IMG/VR virus record: IMGVR_UViG_3300031839_001269
Coordinates: 1-42,760 of that record
Origin: a virus
Strand: one strand, 5' to 3'
Length of the DNA stretch: 42,760 nt
A model generated the notes under the pieces. That model made no database searches and was not told the origin of the DNA. It saw only the letters and a program-made list of their open reading frames with translations. Made by a program: the position numbers and the translations under genes. Of this stretch, positions 20,285 through 28,614 are shown in pieces (position 1 is the stretch's first letter; every line of letters begins with the position of its first letter).

Positions 20285-20857
20285 TTATTTCCGTCTGATC
20301 AGGTTAGACAGCATACCAGTCAGACCCGGAGCTGCAGATCTTCCTGCAGCCGCGTCGAGGCGGTTTTTCTGTTCCGATCGCAGCACGCCGAAATAAGCAT
20401 GCAGGAGGATAACGAACGGGCCGATCACGGACAGGATAAACGGCCAGCCGCTCGTCACGGACTCGACCAGACCCTCGCGGCCCGCTATCACGCCATACGA
20501 CCACGTCGCAACGACGATGATCACGGCGAACGCGATCACGTGGAAAGCGTTTTTCGCGATGTACGGTCGGGTCGTGTGCTGATTCTTTGCGTCGCTTTCC
20601 AGCATCGCCCGGACCGTCTCGTTCGTCTGGCGGATCCGCGTCATGTCGACATCGAATTCCTTTTCCAGAATCTGCGCCTGCTGCGCGGGCGGCAAAGTCG
20701 CGACGGCCTCGTCGATGTCCTGACCGGTCGCATCGCTCGGCAGTTTCTTGTCGTCCGGCAGGAACTCGTTCACGGCATCGACAAGGATCCCGCCGCCCGG
20801 TACGACCTCGCGGATCACGCCAGTCCCGACGGTTTTGATCACGTCCCAAAGTTTCAC
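20285..20857 (-). CDS. Holin-like membrane protein (3TM holin/GTA type), 190 aa
   Basis: GTG at 20857 with GGAGGT 6 nt upstream, and GTGA-coupled to the amidase stop. The sequence has an N-terminal helix, a charged middle (residues 40-95, E-K-E-F-D-V-D-M-T-R-I-R-Q-T), and two clear transmembrane segments (about 110-130, H-V-I-A-F-A-V-I-I-V-V-A-T-W-S-Y-G-V-I-A; about 140-163, P-F-I-L-S-V-I-G-P-F-V-I-L-L-H-A-Y-F-G-V). The pattern fits the 'holin of 3TMs, for gene-transfer release' family. Adjacent to the endolysin, so it should permit its release or activation. A longer in-frame extension would run into the amidase gene. Confidence 0.78.
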   Translation of the reverse strand: MKLWDVIKTVGTGVIREVVPGGGILVDAVNEFLPDDKKLPSDATGQDIDEAVATLPPAQQAQILEKEFDVDMTRIRQTNETVRAMLESDAKNQHTTRPYIAKNAFHVIAFAVIIVVATWSYGVIAGREGLVESVTSGWPFILSVIGPFVILLHAYFGVLRSEQKNRLDAAAGRSAAPGLTGMLSNLIRRK

Positions 20858-21288
20858 GGTTTTACCTCCAAAGTTTTCGCCCAGGCAGGGGCGTCGAACT
20901 GCGGGCAGGTTTTGCCGCTGTCGAACTCCCGGTGCCCGTATACGTCGGCAGGGGTCAGACCGTGGCGGCCGAGGATGTCCCGGACCAGCCAGGCCAGCGA
21001 TCGCCACTGCGCGGCCGTATAGTTGCAGTCGGGTTTCCCCCCGACCATGCAGATGCCTAGTGTCCCGCGATTGTGGCCGTACACGTGCGCGCCGACTTCC
21101 TCCTCGACGTCGCCGTCATGGTCCAGATCCCGGCCGAGCTCGATCCGACCGTCCCGCCGGATGACGTAATGATAACCGATGTCCGACCAGCCGTTCCCCT
21201 CGACGTGCCAGCGCCGGATCTCCTCGACGCCGACGTCCATGTCGGCCGGGGTGTCAGCCGCGTGAATAATTACTTTTTTAATCTGCAT
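20854..21288 (-). CDS. N-acetylmuramoyl-L-alanine amidase endolysin (T7 lysozyme-like), 144 aa
   Basis: A single Amidase_2 domain. Predicted zinc ligands are H9 (V-I-I-H-A), H119 (Y-G-H-R-E-F) and C128 (K-T-C-P-Q-F-D); predicted catalytic residues are Y39 (I-G-Y-H-Y-V-I) and K126. All correspond to T7 lysozyme H17, H122, C130, Y46 and K128. It cleaves the amide bond between muramic acid and the peptide stem of peptidoglycan. No signal sequence is present, so release depends on the adjacent holin. The T7 enzyme also inhibits T7 RNA polymerase, but no such polymerase is encoded here. Start is next to the fibre stop (21289). Confidence 0.93.
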   Translation of the reverse strand: MQIKKVIIHAADTPADMDVGVEEIRRWHVEGNGWSDIGYHYVIRRDGRIELGRDLDHDGDVEEEVGAHVYGHNRGTLGICMVGGKPDCNYTAAQWRSLAWLVRDILGRHGLTPADVYGHREFDSGKTCPQFDAPAWAKTLEVKP

Positions 21289-23100
21289 TTACGCCACCTT
21301 TACCAGAACGACGGGGCGGCCGTCCTCCTGAATCGACGCGACCTTTCCGACCGCGATCATGTATTGCTCGAACGTCGGCGTCTTGACGGGCTCCGCTGCG
21401 ATCCCGCCCGAGTCGGTGCGGACCGGTACGAGGTAGTCGCCCGGGGCTGCGCCGTCCACGTTGGCAGGTACACGGCCGGAGAAAGCCACGCGGTCCCAAT
21501 GCTGGCGCTCGGCTTCCAGAACCTGTTTGAATTCGGCCATGTCGGTGCGGAACTGCGCCATGTCGGCGTCGTACTGGCTTGAACGCTCGGCGACCGCCGC
21601 GTCGAACTTCGCAGCGATGCGTTCGGCCTCGGCGTTGAACGTGCTGACGGCCGAATCGTCTCCGGCGGCTTTAGCTTCGTTCAGCTGCGCGAGCGCGGCC
21701 TGTTCGTCCGCCTCACGGGCTTTTTGCAGGTCCTCGATATCGAACGCCGGCTGCACGGGCTCTTTGCGTCCGAGCGCCTCCTCGCTGCCCCACACGTCGC
21801 CGCCCACGTAGGACGGATCGGTCGATTTGATCGCAAACGACAGGGCCGCATCGAACTGGTCGGTCAGCTGGCCGTTCTCGTCGATCCCCAAAACGTCGCC
21901 TTTCGCGATCGTTCCGCAGCCGTCGGCCTTGCGCATGTATTCCGCATAGTCGGCGCCGCTGGCGTTGATTGTGCCGCTGGCGTTGATCGACCGGCCGGTT
22001 CCAGCGTCGTCGTTGATCCGCAAAGATGCGTTCGCGGTGTTCGAGCCCGTACCGGTTACGCCATACCAAGCCGAGGCGAACCCGGCTTGCCCGATAATGA
22101 GAACGGCCTCGCCCGAATCGTCGGCTACGTCTTTATAGATCGAATGCGCGCCGCCGCTCGTAGCGCCGACAAGAAGGTTCCCGTCCGGGTCCAGAACCAT
22201 GCGGCGGGTCCGAGTCGTTGAACCGTTCGGCGTGGTCTCCCACGCAAACTGTGAGCCGTGCGCGGAGCCCGTCCAGTTCTCGGTTGCTTCCGCCTGGTAA
22301 GCGAGGGAGCTCTGCGACAGCTGCGTCCCGTCGTAGCCTCGGAAACCCCACGACATCAGGAACGCGCCATTCTGGATGGCGGTCGGGGTCGTTTCGTCGC
22401 CGTAATACCGGCATGAATGGATATTGTTCCCGTAGGCGATATTCCCGTAACTGTTCATCCGGAACAGCTGGTTCCCGGTTGCGCCGTCGCCCGGGTTGTT
22501 GCTCACTTCCAGCCAGTGCGGATCGTCGCCCGGGATGCTGTTCGCGTCGGCGGTGCCGTCGCCGGCCGCCAGGAACGTAAAGGTCCCGACGCCGCCGGAT
22601 CCCCTGAGATCGACCCACGGGGTCCACACGTCATCGTTCCGCTTTGTTCGGGTGTATAGCTGCTGATCGGCGCCGGCCCCGACTAGAGTGTCAAAAATCT
22701 GCGTCGCTTGGTTCGAGGACCCGCGCTCGATGTGGAACAGTTCGCCGGCCAGACCGCCCGGGGGCGCGGTTCCGGTAGTCGCCCCGGTTGAAATGTAAAA
22801 GCCAGTTTTGTCGACCGCATCGATGTCTGCGAGGGGGAGCGATTCCCGCTGCGTGAACAGCGCTTTCAGGGCTGTCAGGTACTGCGAGGCCGTGGCGGTT
22901 TCGGGCGAGCCCGACGGAACGACCGACCCCTCGGACAGCATAGCCTGCAGGAACCCGAACAGGTCGTTCACGAGCGCCGCTTCCCAGGGCGTGCCCGTGC
23001 CGTCCCCCGGCGTGGTCACGTTTCTGGCTTGTCCGTATGGGTACGCCGCGCTTGACGGCGCGATTTTTCCCGGGTATTGCGTTTCTGGGTTTATAGCCAT
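21289..23100 (-). CDS. Tail fibre/receptor-binding protein with C-terminal self-cleaving chaperone domain, 603 aa
   Basis: N-terminal about 85 residues are the typical fibre start (N-P-E-T-Q-Y-P-G-K-I ... W-E-A-A-L-V-N-D-L-F-G-F-L-Q-A-M-L); a pyocin-knob-like segment (G-F-Y-I-S-T-G ... D-V-W-T-P-W) follows. The middle is beta-rich. The C-terminal part contains S-G-A-D-Y-A-E-Y, G-D-V-L-G-I-D, a helical insertion of about 90 residues, then V-A-F-S-G-R-V-P-A-N-V-D-G and G-D-Y-L-V-P. This order fits the Peptidase_G2 intramolecular-chaperone autoproteolytic domain, which drives trimerisation and is then cut off. No separate fibre-assembly chaperone gene follows, which agrees. Confidence 0.8.
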   Translation of the reverse strand: MAINPETQYPGKIAPSSAAYPYGQARNVTTPGDGTGTPWEAALVNDLFGFLQAMLSEGSVVPSGSPETATASQYLTALKALFTQRESLPLADIDAVDKTGFYISTGATTGTAPPGGLAGELFHIERGSSNQATQIFDTLVGAGADQQLYTRTKRNDDVWTPWVDLRGSGGVGTFTFLAAGDGTADANSIPGDDPHWLEVSNNPGDGATGNQLFRMNSYGNIAYGNNIHSCRYYGDETTPTAIQNGAFLMSWGFRGYDGTQLSQSSLAYQAEATENWTGSAHGSQFAWETTPNGSTTRTRRMVLDPDGNLLVGATSGGAHSIYKDVADDSGEAVLIIGQAGFASAWYGVTGTGSNTANASLRINDDAGTGRSINASGTINASGADYAEYMRKADGCGTIAKGDVLGIDENGQLTDQFDAALSFAIKSTDPSYVGGDVWGSEEALGRKEPVQPAFDIEDLQKAREADEQAALAQLNEAKAAGDDSAVSTFNAEAERIAAKFDAAVAERSSQYDADMAQFRTDMAEFKQVLEAERQHWDRVAFSGRVPANVDGAAPGDYLVPVRTDSGGIAAEPVKTPTFEQYMIAVGKVASIQEDGRPVVLVKVA

Positions 23101-23115
23101 GTCGGCCGACTCCTG

Positions 23116-23928
23116 TTAAACGTATTCGACAAGCATCCCGAGCCATTGCTGCGCCGGGCATATTTTCAAGCATAGCGCCTCGAATTCGTCCCGTCTTTTC
23201 GGGTCGACCTGCGCCAGCGTTCCAAAGGTCTGACCGCCAATATACAAGAAGTACGGCCATTTATCAGCATTATCCGGGACGATGTACTGGCGGATCGTTT
23301 CGACGAACCCGTCATAGTTGCCAGCCTCCGCGCTCGGCTCGCCTGCAGCAGCCAACGGCTCGCCGCACAAAACGATCAGGTTTCGGCGGGTCTGGCGAAT
23401 CTTGTTTACCAGCGGATACCCGCGAGGTTCTAAACTGTTGCCGGCCTGGGCGAAAGGCTCGCCGCATTGCGCGTCGGGCTCGCCGCACTCGACAAGGATC
23501 ACGACGCCGGTGTACTCCCGGCGCAGCCACATGATCGGGTTCCGGGGCGTGGCGCATGCTTGAACGCCGACCGCCGGTTCGGTCCCAGGCTGCCACCATT
23601 CATGCACGTACACGTCGAACCCGTTGGCTCGCAGCGTGTCCTGAATATACCGGGGGGACTGGCCGCCCAAAAATTGCCAGGCCGCTGCCAATCGATCACG
23701 CCGCTGCGATTCTGTCAGGCCGACATCCGGGAGGCCGAACTGTGTTTCCCATTCTTTCAGGTTCTCGGTCGTATCTGGGAACAGGGCCGACCATACCGAA
23801 TCGATGAAATCTCGGGCCGACGAGGCGGATCCCGCGAGCCCGGCGATCAGCCGTTTCAGATGCTTTTCTATTACGGCCGACCATGCCCGCGCGTTGGGCA
23901 GCAGATGGCGTATAATGCGCGTAAACAT
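23116..23928 (-). CDS. Baseplate/tail protein, Mu gp48 (DUF2313)-like, 270 aa
   Basis: Begins M-F-T-R-I-I-R-H-L-L-P-N-A-R-A-W and has D-S-V-W-S-A-L-F-P-D-T-T-E-N-L-K-E-W-E-T-Q-F-G-L-P, both typical of the phage-tail-protein I/gp48 class that connects the baseplate J protein to the fibre. A G-E-P-x-A-x-C/A-G-E-P-x-A-x-A-G-N motif occurs twice (near 151-170 and 193-212), an internal repeat. It is located between the baseplate J gene and the fibre as in Mu. Overlaps the J gene end by one base. Confidence 0.82.
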   Translation of the reverse strand: MFTRIIRHLLPNARAWSAVIEKHLKRLIAGLAGSASSARDFIDSVWSALFPDTTENLKEWETQFGLPDVGLTESQRRDRLAAAWQFLGGQSPRYIQDTLRANGFDVYVHEWWQPGTEPAVGVQACATPRNPIMWLRREYTGVVILVECGEPDAQCGEPFAQAGNSLEPRGYPLVNKIRQTRRNLIVLCGEPLAAAGEPSAEAGNYDGFVETIRQYIVPDNADKWPYFLYIGGQTFGTLAQVDPKRRDEFEALCLKICPAQQWLGMLVEYV

Positions 23929-25124
23929 CAGACGTACACCACGGAATTAAGTTTTGCTTTTTCCCCTGCGCCCAGGCTGTAAACGGTCAGTTCAATCGAG
24001 TTTGTCGAGATCGTCGCGCCTGAAAATATGCCGTTTGCAGCGGTCACGATGTCCTCGACGGCGCCGGCGACAGCGCTCTGCGTTATCCGGTCCCGGCGTG
24101 GCGGGATTGATAGCCCGGGGATGAACGGTTCGCGCGATAGAAAATACTCGGTCAGCGCGTCCTCGATGTCGTCCCGGACCTGCGCGAGATCGTCGACCAG
24201 CAGCCCGGTCACTCGAACATCGAAAGGCACTCGGGTAATCGGGAAAGCGTTCGCGAGGGCGTTCGCCGGCCTGCGGCTGGCCAGGCCCGCGTCGTCCAGC
24301 TCGACCGAGTCGAGAACCGCCTGCAGCTGGGCGTTCGTCGGGATCCCGTCGGGGCTGCCACTGCTGGCGACCGTGGCCTCGACGTATAAATCGACCTGCC
24401 CCGGGCATTCGCTCGTGTACGGGTAGACGTTGAGGATGCCTGCGACCTCCTCGCCCCACTGTTCATAGTCCGCATACGCGCCGCCCTGCGGGCGCTTTTG
24501 GAATCGGTCGACCACGCGCTGGCGGTAAACGTCTGTCGCCTCGGCATTGGCGCCCGTGACGACTTGGCTGTTCACGGTTGCCCGCCGCTCGATGTCGGCC
24601 AGCGGATTCGCAAAAGAGACGATCGCGCCCGGGTCAAGGTTGCCGACGACGCCGGACCCGCCGCCGCCCGACTGGTCAGAAACGGCCCGAATCGTAGCCT
24701 GAACCGTCGACGCGTCCAGCGCGACCGACCCGATCGTGATGTACGTGACGCCGTTGTCGGCCCCGATTAGCTGCGAATTAGACGGCAGCGTCCCGCCCTG
24801 GTTGTTCACGGTGATGTCGATCAGCAGTTCGGCCTGCGTGGCCGGAACGGGATCCCCGACGCCAACGAGCCGGCCCCATTCGATCAGGGGTCGGACCGTC
24901 TCGCCGTTGATCTCGGTCGGCTCGATGCTGGCGGTCCGGACAAATTGCTGCAGGAACATGAACCCGGCGTACTTGTAAAGCAGGATAAAAACGCCCGCGA
25001 GCGCTTTCGACAGGACGCGCAGGAACGATTTCGGCAGCAGGGGGATCGTCTGGTTCAGCGAGGCCTCAAGCTGCGCGATGATGTTCTCGTTGATCTCTTT
25101 CGTGGTCGGTGTTTGTAAGCTCAT
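23928..25124 (-). CDS. Baseplate J-like protein (Mu gp47 type), 398 aa
   Basis: The N-terminal amphipathic segment (L-P-K-S-F-L-R-V-L-S-K-A-L-A-G) and W-G-R-L-V-G-V, followed by A-T-Q-A-E-L-L-I-D-I-T-V, E-A-T-D-V-Y-R-Q-R-V-V-D-R-F-Q-K-R-P-Q-G-G-A-Y-A-D-Y-E-Q-W and Y-P-Y, are the wedge-protein motifs of the gpJ/gp47 family. These proteins form the baseplate wedge around the hub of contractile tails. It is preceded and followed by the gp46- and gp48-like genes, in Mu order. Length is close to the family norm. Confidence 0.9.
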   Translation of the reverse strand: MSLQTPTTKEINENIIAQLEASLNQTIPLLPKSFLRVLSKALAGVFILLYKYAGFMFLQQFVRTASIEPTEINGETVRPLIEWGRLVGVGDPVPATQAELLIDITVNNQGGTLPSNSQLIGADNGVTYITIGSVALDASTVQATIRAVSDQSGGGGSGVVGNLDPGAIVSFANPLADIERRATVNSQVVTGANAEATDVYRQRVVDRFQKRPQGGAYADYEQWGEEVAGILNVYPYTSECPGQVDLYVEATVASSGSPDGIPTNAQLQAVLDSVELDDAGLASRRPANALANAFPITRVPFDVRVTGLLVDDLAQVRDDIEDALTEYFLSREPFIPGLSIPPRRDRITQSAVAGAVEDIVTAANGIFSGATISTNSIELTVYSLGAGEKAKLNSVVYV

Positions 25125-25570
25125 GCGCTCGCCTTCCAGTTTTCGACGAATTCAAAGCGCGACGGCAGCCCGATCGCCTCGATGTTGATCGCTATTTTTA
25201 CACGATTGAGGCCAATAACACTAGCCGAGGCCGAAAGCGATGACGCCGCCCCCGACTCGGTCATCCATGCCAGGTCGCGGGTCACGGCGTCCTCGATGCG
25301 GCGCAGGTTGCCCGAGGTCGCAGGCAGAGCGCGCAGCAGGTGCTGCGTCTCGCTCCGATAGCGCCTTTCGGGCAGATCCTCGTCGATATTCCCCCACCAT
25401 TCCAGCGGGTTGCCTGGACGCCCGTCGTCGTCCTCGTTGCCGCCGAACAGGGACAAATAAACGGCCGTTTCGAGCCCGCCGTCCATCGCGACCAGACCGT
25501 CCTCGACCTGAATGTCGCCGCCGTCGTCGGTCTGGAACAGTCGAACGTCGCCCTGCTGTTCGGTTGTCAT
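25121..25570 (-). CDS. Baseplate wedge protein, Mu gp46-like, 149 aa
   Basis: Contains V-R-L-F-Q-T-D-D-G-G-D-I-Q-V, L-E-T-A-V-Y-L-S-L-F-G-G-N-E-D-D, and W-W-G-N-I-D, hallmarks of the gp46 family (wedge partner of the J protein). The start is 2 bp after the spike gene stop, and its end overlaps the J start by 4 bp. Length matches the Mu protein (about 150 aa). Confidence 0.85.
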   Translation of the reverse strand: MTTEQQGDVRLFQTDDGGDIQVEDGLVAMDGGLETAVYLSLFGGNEDDDGRPGNPLEWWGNIDEDLPERRYRSETQHLLRALPATSGNLRRIEDAVTRDLAWMTESGAASSLSASASVIGLNRVKIAINIEAIGLPSRFEFVENWKASA

Positions 25571-25572
25571 GC

Positions 25573-26163
25573 TTATGGCTCCTGCATTGGGTTCGTCGGT
25601 TGCTCGGCGTCGCCGTTGCTGTCATTCGGTTGCGTGTGGTTATGGCCTGCGACCTCGACCCCGTCCGCCTTGATGCTCGGCGAGGCGATGCTGGTCGGCG
25701 TGCTGATCGCCCCGGCCGGCGTTATCGTCACGTTATTGATGACCACGTTGCCGCCTGGCTGCAGCTGGATGGACCCGGCGCCGTTGTCCGCAGTATAGGA
25801 CCCGTCGGGCCCGAGCGTAACCGACGCATTATCGTTTTCGACCAGAACCTCGCCGGTGTTTTTGATCCAGACCGTCGCGACCACGTTGCCGGATCCGTCG
25901 CGGGCGTATAGGCGCCGCTCGCCAGCCGCTGCCAGCTGCTCGTTTTTAGGGTCGACGTATCCGCCAGCGGCTGCTCGACCTGTTTGCCGCAGCGGTACGA
26001 GCAGCGCGAAATCCCCCGGCAGAGGATGGCTGTCGTCGCCTGGGGGCGCAAAGTGTTCAGCGGTTAAGTTAGGGCCGCCCCCGGGGTCGACGGTCGTGTC
26101 CGATACCTTGGCGCCGTTTCTGGTCCGGCGAACGAATGACAGAATTTTGCCTATTCCTCCCAC
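25573..26163 (-). CDS. Baseplate spike protein, Mu gp45/P2 gpV-like, 196 aa
   Basis: An OB-fold-like N-terminal part (D-F-A-L-L-V-P-L-R-Q-T-G-R) is followed by a repetitive beta-helical stalk (G-S-Y-T-A-D-N-G-A-G-S-I-Q-L). Near the C-terminus G-H-N-H-T-Q has H174-x-H176, the H-x-H motif that in P2 gpV and phi92 spikes binds an iron ion at the tip of the trimer. About 20 mostly polar residues follow. It punctures the outer membrane. Sits between the gp44-like hub and gp46-like genes. Confidence 0.86.
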   Translation of the reverse strand: MGGIGKILSFVRRTRNGAKVSDTTVDPGGGPNLTAEHFAPPGDDSHPLPGDFALLVPLRQTGRAAAGGYVDPKNEQLAAAGERRLYARDGSGNVVATVWIKNTGEVLVENDNASVTLGPDGSYTADNGAGSIQLQPGGNVVINNVTITPAGAISTPTSIASPSIKADGVEVAGHNHTQPNDSNGDAEQPTNPMQEP

Positions 26164-27386
26164 GGTAGCGCCTCCGGCTGCTGGCCACTGAACGACCCGG
26201 GAATGACGAGGTCGAGCGTCGCGGTCTCGGTTGTCCCGTCGCGGTCAAAAGCGACCGAACGGACGATAAAACTGTAGTCACTATAGACCATCGCGTCCGG
26301 CGCTTCGAGCGTCACGGTCGTGTCGGGGGCCCAGAGCTGCCCGTTCGCGTCTCGCCAGGTCGAGACCCGGACCGCGTAGGACGCCATCGAGCCGAACATC
26401 CGCGACGCTTTCGCCTCGACTGCAGCGGCTATGTCGCCGCCCTCGACGTCCTGCGCGGTGAATGTTATCGGCCGAACGACCCCCTGCAGGCGCGGGTTCT
26501 TGACAGTGAACTGCGACCCGGCCAGGCCGACGACCACGGGCTCGATCCCCGTGATATGGCTGTGATACTGCTGCGGGCTGAACATCGGCGTGACGGACAG
26601 AACCGGGCTCTCGCCCTGCCGGAGTTTCGCGACCGGAATCCCGACCGGTGCGGGACGGAAAAATACGAGCGCGCCGGCGGCCGTATTAGTGACGATCAGG
26701 TTCCGCTGCTGCGCTAGCTCGATCAGAAACGCGAGCGCCTTTTTCCCCGGGTCGCAGGCCACGCGCTCGAAAGCCGGGCCCGGGCCGTCCGGAAATTCGA
26801 CCGCCAGGCCAAAGTCGCCCGCGATCGACGCCGCTATACCGCGCAGGTCCTGCCCGTTAAATTCGAGCGGGAACGAGGACGGCGGCGGCGTGCAATCGTT
26901 CAGGACGCCGGGCAGCGAGTACCCGCTGGCGGCGATCGTAATGCTCTCGTTCGCGATGACCGGGTCGACCGCGACCATCGTCCCGGCGAACAGCTGGTCG
27001 CCCCCGACCTTGATGTCTAGCGCCTTGTAACTGAACGGGCGGAACGTCTCGCGCATGCCCGGGGCGGTCGAATCGAACGGGCCGCCGAATTCCACGGTGT
27101 CCATCGCATCGATCGAACGAGTCACGCGGACGCTATCCCAGAACCGAAACCGCTCGCCATCGACCAGCAGCGCGACCTCGTTCTCGGTCTGCGCGGGGAT
27201 CTCCTGGGGGCGGTCTCGGGGCGCATCTGGCGCTGCCGGAGTTACGATTTCCGCGCCAGTTACAAGGGGTTCAGAAACGCCCGGGTTAGCCCGGCGGATC
27301 CGGCTCGCCTCCGCCTCGGTCCCGTAGACCCGACGCGCGATGCTGGCGAACGTGTCGCCCTGTAAGACTTTAGACGTAATAGACAA
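26151..27386 (-). CDS. Baseplate hub protein, Mu gpP (gp44)-like, with N-terminal LysM, 411 aa
   Basis: Residues 1-50 form a LysM-type repeat (L-Q-G-D-T-F-A-S-I-A-R-R-V-Y-G-T-E-A-E-A-S-R-I-R-R-A-N-P). The remainder is a gpP/gp44 hub: E-V-A-L-L-V-D-G-E-R-F-R-F-W-D-S-V-R-V-T-R-S-I-D, A-L-D-I-K-V-G-G-D-Q-L-F-A-G-T, and N-L-I-V-T-N near the middle. In many phages the LysM-type tail protein gpX is a separate gene; here it is fused to the hub. The hub holds the spike and links it to the tape measure. Overlaps its neighbour genes by 13-17 bp. Confidence 0.84.
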   Translation of the reverse strand: MSITSKVLQGDTFASIARRVYGTEAEASRIRRANPGVSEPLVTGAEIVTPAAPDAPRDRPQEIPAQTENEVALLVDGERFRFWDSVRVTRSIDAMDTVEFGGPFDSTAPGMRETFRPFSYKALDIKVGGDQLFAGTMVAVDPVIANESITIAASGYSLPGVLNDCTPPPSSFPLEFNGQDLRGIAASIAGDFGLAVEFPDGPGPAFERVACDPGKKALAFLIELAQQRNLIVTNTAAGALVFFRPAPVGIPVAKLRQGESPVLSVTPMFSPQQYHSHITGIEPVVVGLAGSQFTVKNPRLQGVVRPITFTAQDVEGGDIAAAVEAKASRMFGSMASYAVRVSTWRDANGQLWAPDTTVTLEAPDAMVYSDYSFIVRSVAFDRDGTTETATLDLVIPGSFSGQQPEALPWEE

Positions 27387-28614
27387 TTTCTCGACCCCTC
27401 GGCAGTTCCAGAATTTCCGATCCGGTCAGGTTGTTCGACTGAATCAGAAAATCGAGCTCCTCGTCGATCCGGCCGTACAGCTCGGCCGACAGGTCGATAA
27501 TCGTCCGGGCCCGATCGAGTACGATCCGGCGTTCCTGTTTGAGCGTGAACGAGATCTCGACAAGGAAACCGGCCGTCAGTGCGACCGCCTCCTGCAGCCG
27601 CTGGTAAGCGCCGCCGGTGTCGATCAGGTCCAGATCGACGAGGTTGTCATCCTTCCAGCTGTTGACCGCGTCAAATTGCGCGAGAATGTCCTCGGCGGCC
27701 TGCAGGGCGGTCGTTTTTCGGCTGAACTGGTTGTTGACGACGGACACGATCGAGCCCGTGACGGCCCCTGACGAGGTCAGATCGAACGCCTTGAACTCAT
27801 TCACACGGTTCGCCCGCGTATCGTTGGCCACGCTGGCGCCGTCTCCGGATATGATCGAGTCGGACAAACTCCGATAGGCCTGCAGGCGGTCGCCGATCGA
27901 CGCCGCCGCCCGGGCCGGTGCCTGTATCAGCAGGGAGGTCTGAAACGCCAGATCCAGCGGTTTGCCGATTAGCGTGTCGATGCCCTGATTGATCGAGTCG
28001 TTTATGGCGTTGAATTGCTTTCTGACATCCTCCTGAACGTCCGCCACGGCCTGCAGGCCAGACTCGACCGACCCGATCAGCGACTCGTATCGGTTCAGCA
28101 GCGTGACGCGTTGCGCGGCCGTCTCGATCGATACGCCGTCGGCAAAATCCTCGGCCGCTGCGGCGTTATAGCTTTCTATCGCTTGGCGGACTTGGCTCGC
28201 CGGGTCAGATTGGCGGGTCGGGTAGACGAGCCCGATCGTTTCCCAGAATGTGACCTCGACGACCGCTTGGTTCGCGGCCGTTTTCAGATCGTCCCGGCGT
28301 GTGATCGTCCCGAACGGAACAACGTCGACCGTGCCATAAATCGGATGTTCGAGTCGGCCCTGACCACGCTCCGCCAGCAGGTTCTCGAACTGCTCGGTCT
28401 GCAGGTCGTAGTCCGCGCCCCAAAAGAACAGCCGCAGCGGATAGCGGCGGCCGGTGTTTCCCAGGTCCTGAACATAGGTTCCGTCGGCGTCCGGAAAATC
28501 GAAACCGGTCGTTTTCTTGTCGAACTCGCGGCGGACGTCCTCGTAATCGAACCGGATCCGCTCGCCGCTCGGGGACGTATAGGCCGCCTCCCGGATTCTG
28601 TCGTTCCATGCCAT
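27370..28614 (-). CDS. DNA-circulation/tail protein, Mu gpN-like, 414 aa
   Basis: The N-terminal motif W-N-D-R-I-R-E-A-A-Y-T-S-P-S-G-E-R-I-R-F-D-Y-E-D-V and F-P-D-A-D-G-T-Y-V-Q-D-L-G are the DNA_circ_N signature. A helical tail (Q-A-R-A-type and Q-V-R-Q-A-I-E-S-Y-N-A-A-A) follows. Located between tape measure and gpP-like hub, as in Mu. The 'DNA circularisation' name is historical; in the Mu-type tails it is a baseplate/tail component. Its end overlaps the next gene. Confidence 0.83.
   Translation of the reverse strand: MAWNDRIREAAYTSPSGERIRFDYEDVRREFDKKTTGFDFPDADGTYVQDLGNTGRRYPLRLFFWGADYDLQTEQFENLLAERGQGRLEHPIYGTVDVVPFGTITRRDDLKTAANQAVVEVTFWETIGLVYPTRQSDPASQVRQAIESYNAAAAEDFADGVSIETAAQRVTLLNRYESLIGSVESGLQAVADVQEDVRKQFNAINDSINQGIDTLIGKPLDLAFQTSLLIQAPARAAASIGDRLQAYRSLSDSIISGDGASVANDTRANRVNEFKAFDLTSSGAVTGSIVSVVNNQFSRKTTALQAAEDILAQFDAVNSWKDDNLVDLDLIDTGGAYQRLQEAVALTAGFLVEISFTLKQERRIVLDRARTIIDLSAELYGRIDEELDFLIQSNNLTGSEILELPRGREIVYYV

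Noticed and set aside
20304-20849. 181-codon - strand frame over the holin gene
   Set aside because: Charged Arg/Asp-rich shadow; the 190-aa frame has the membrane segments, ribosome site and GTGA coupling.
20854-21288. Control of a phage RNA polymerase by the amidase, as in T7
   Set aside because: No single-subunit RNA polymerase gene is present in the window, so only the lytic role is supported.
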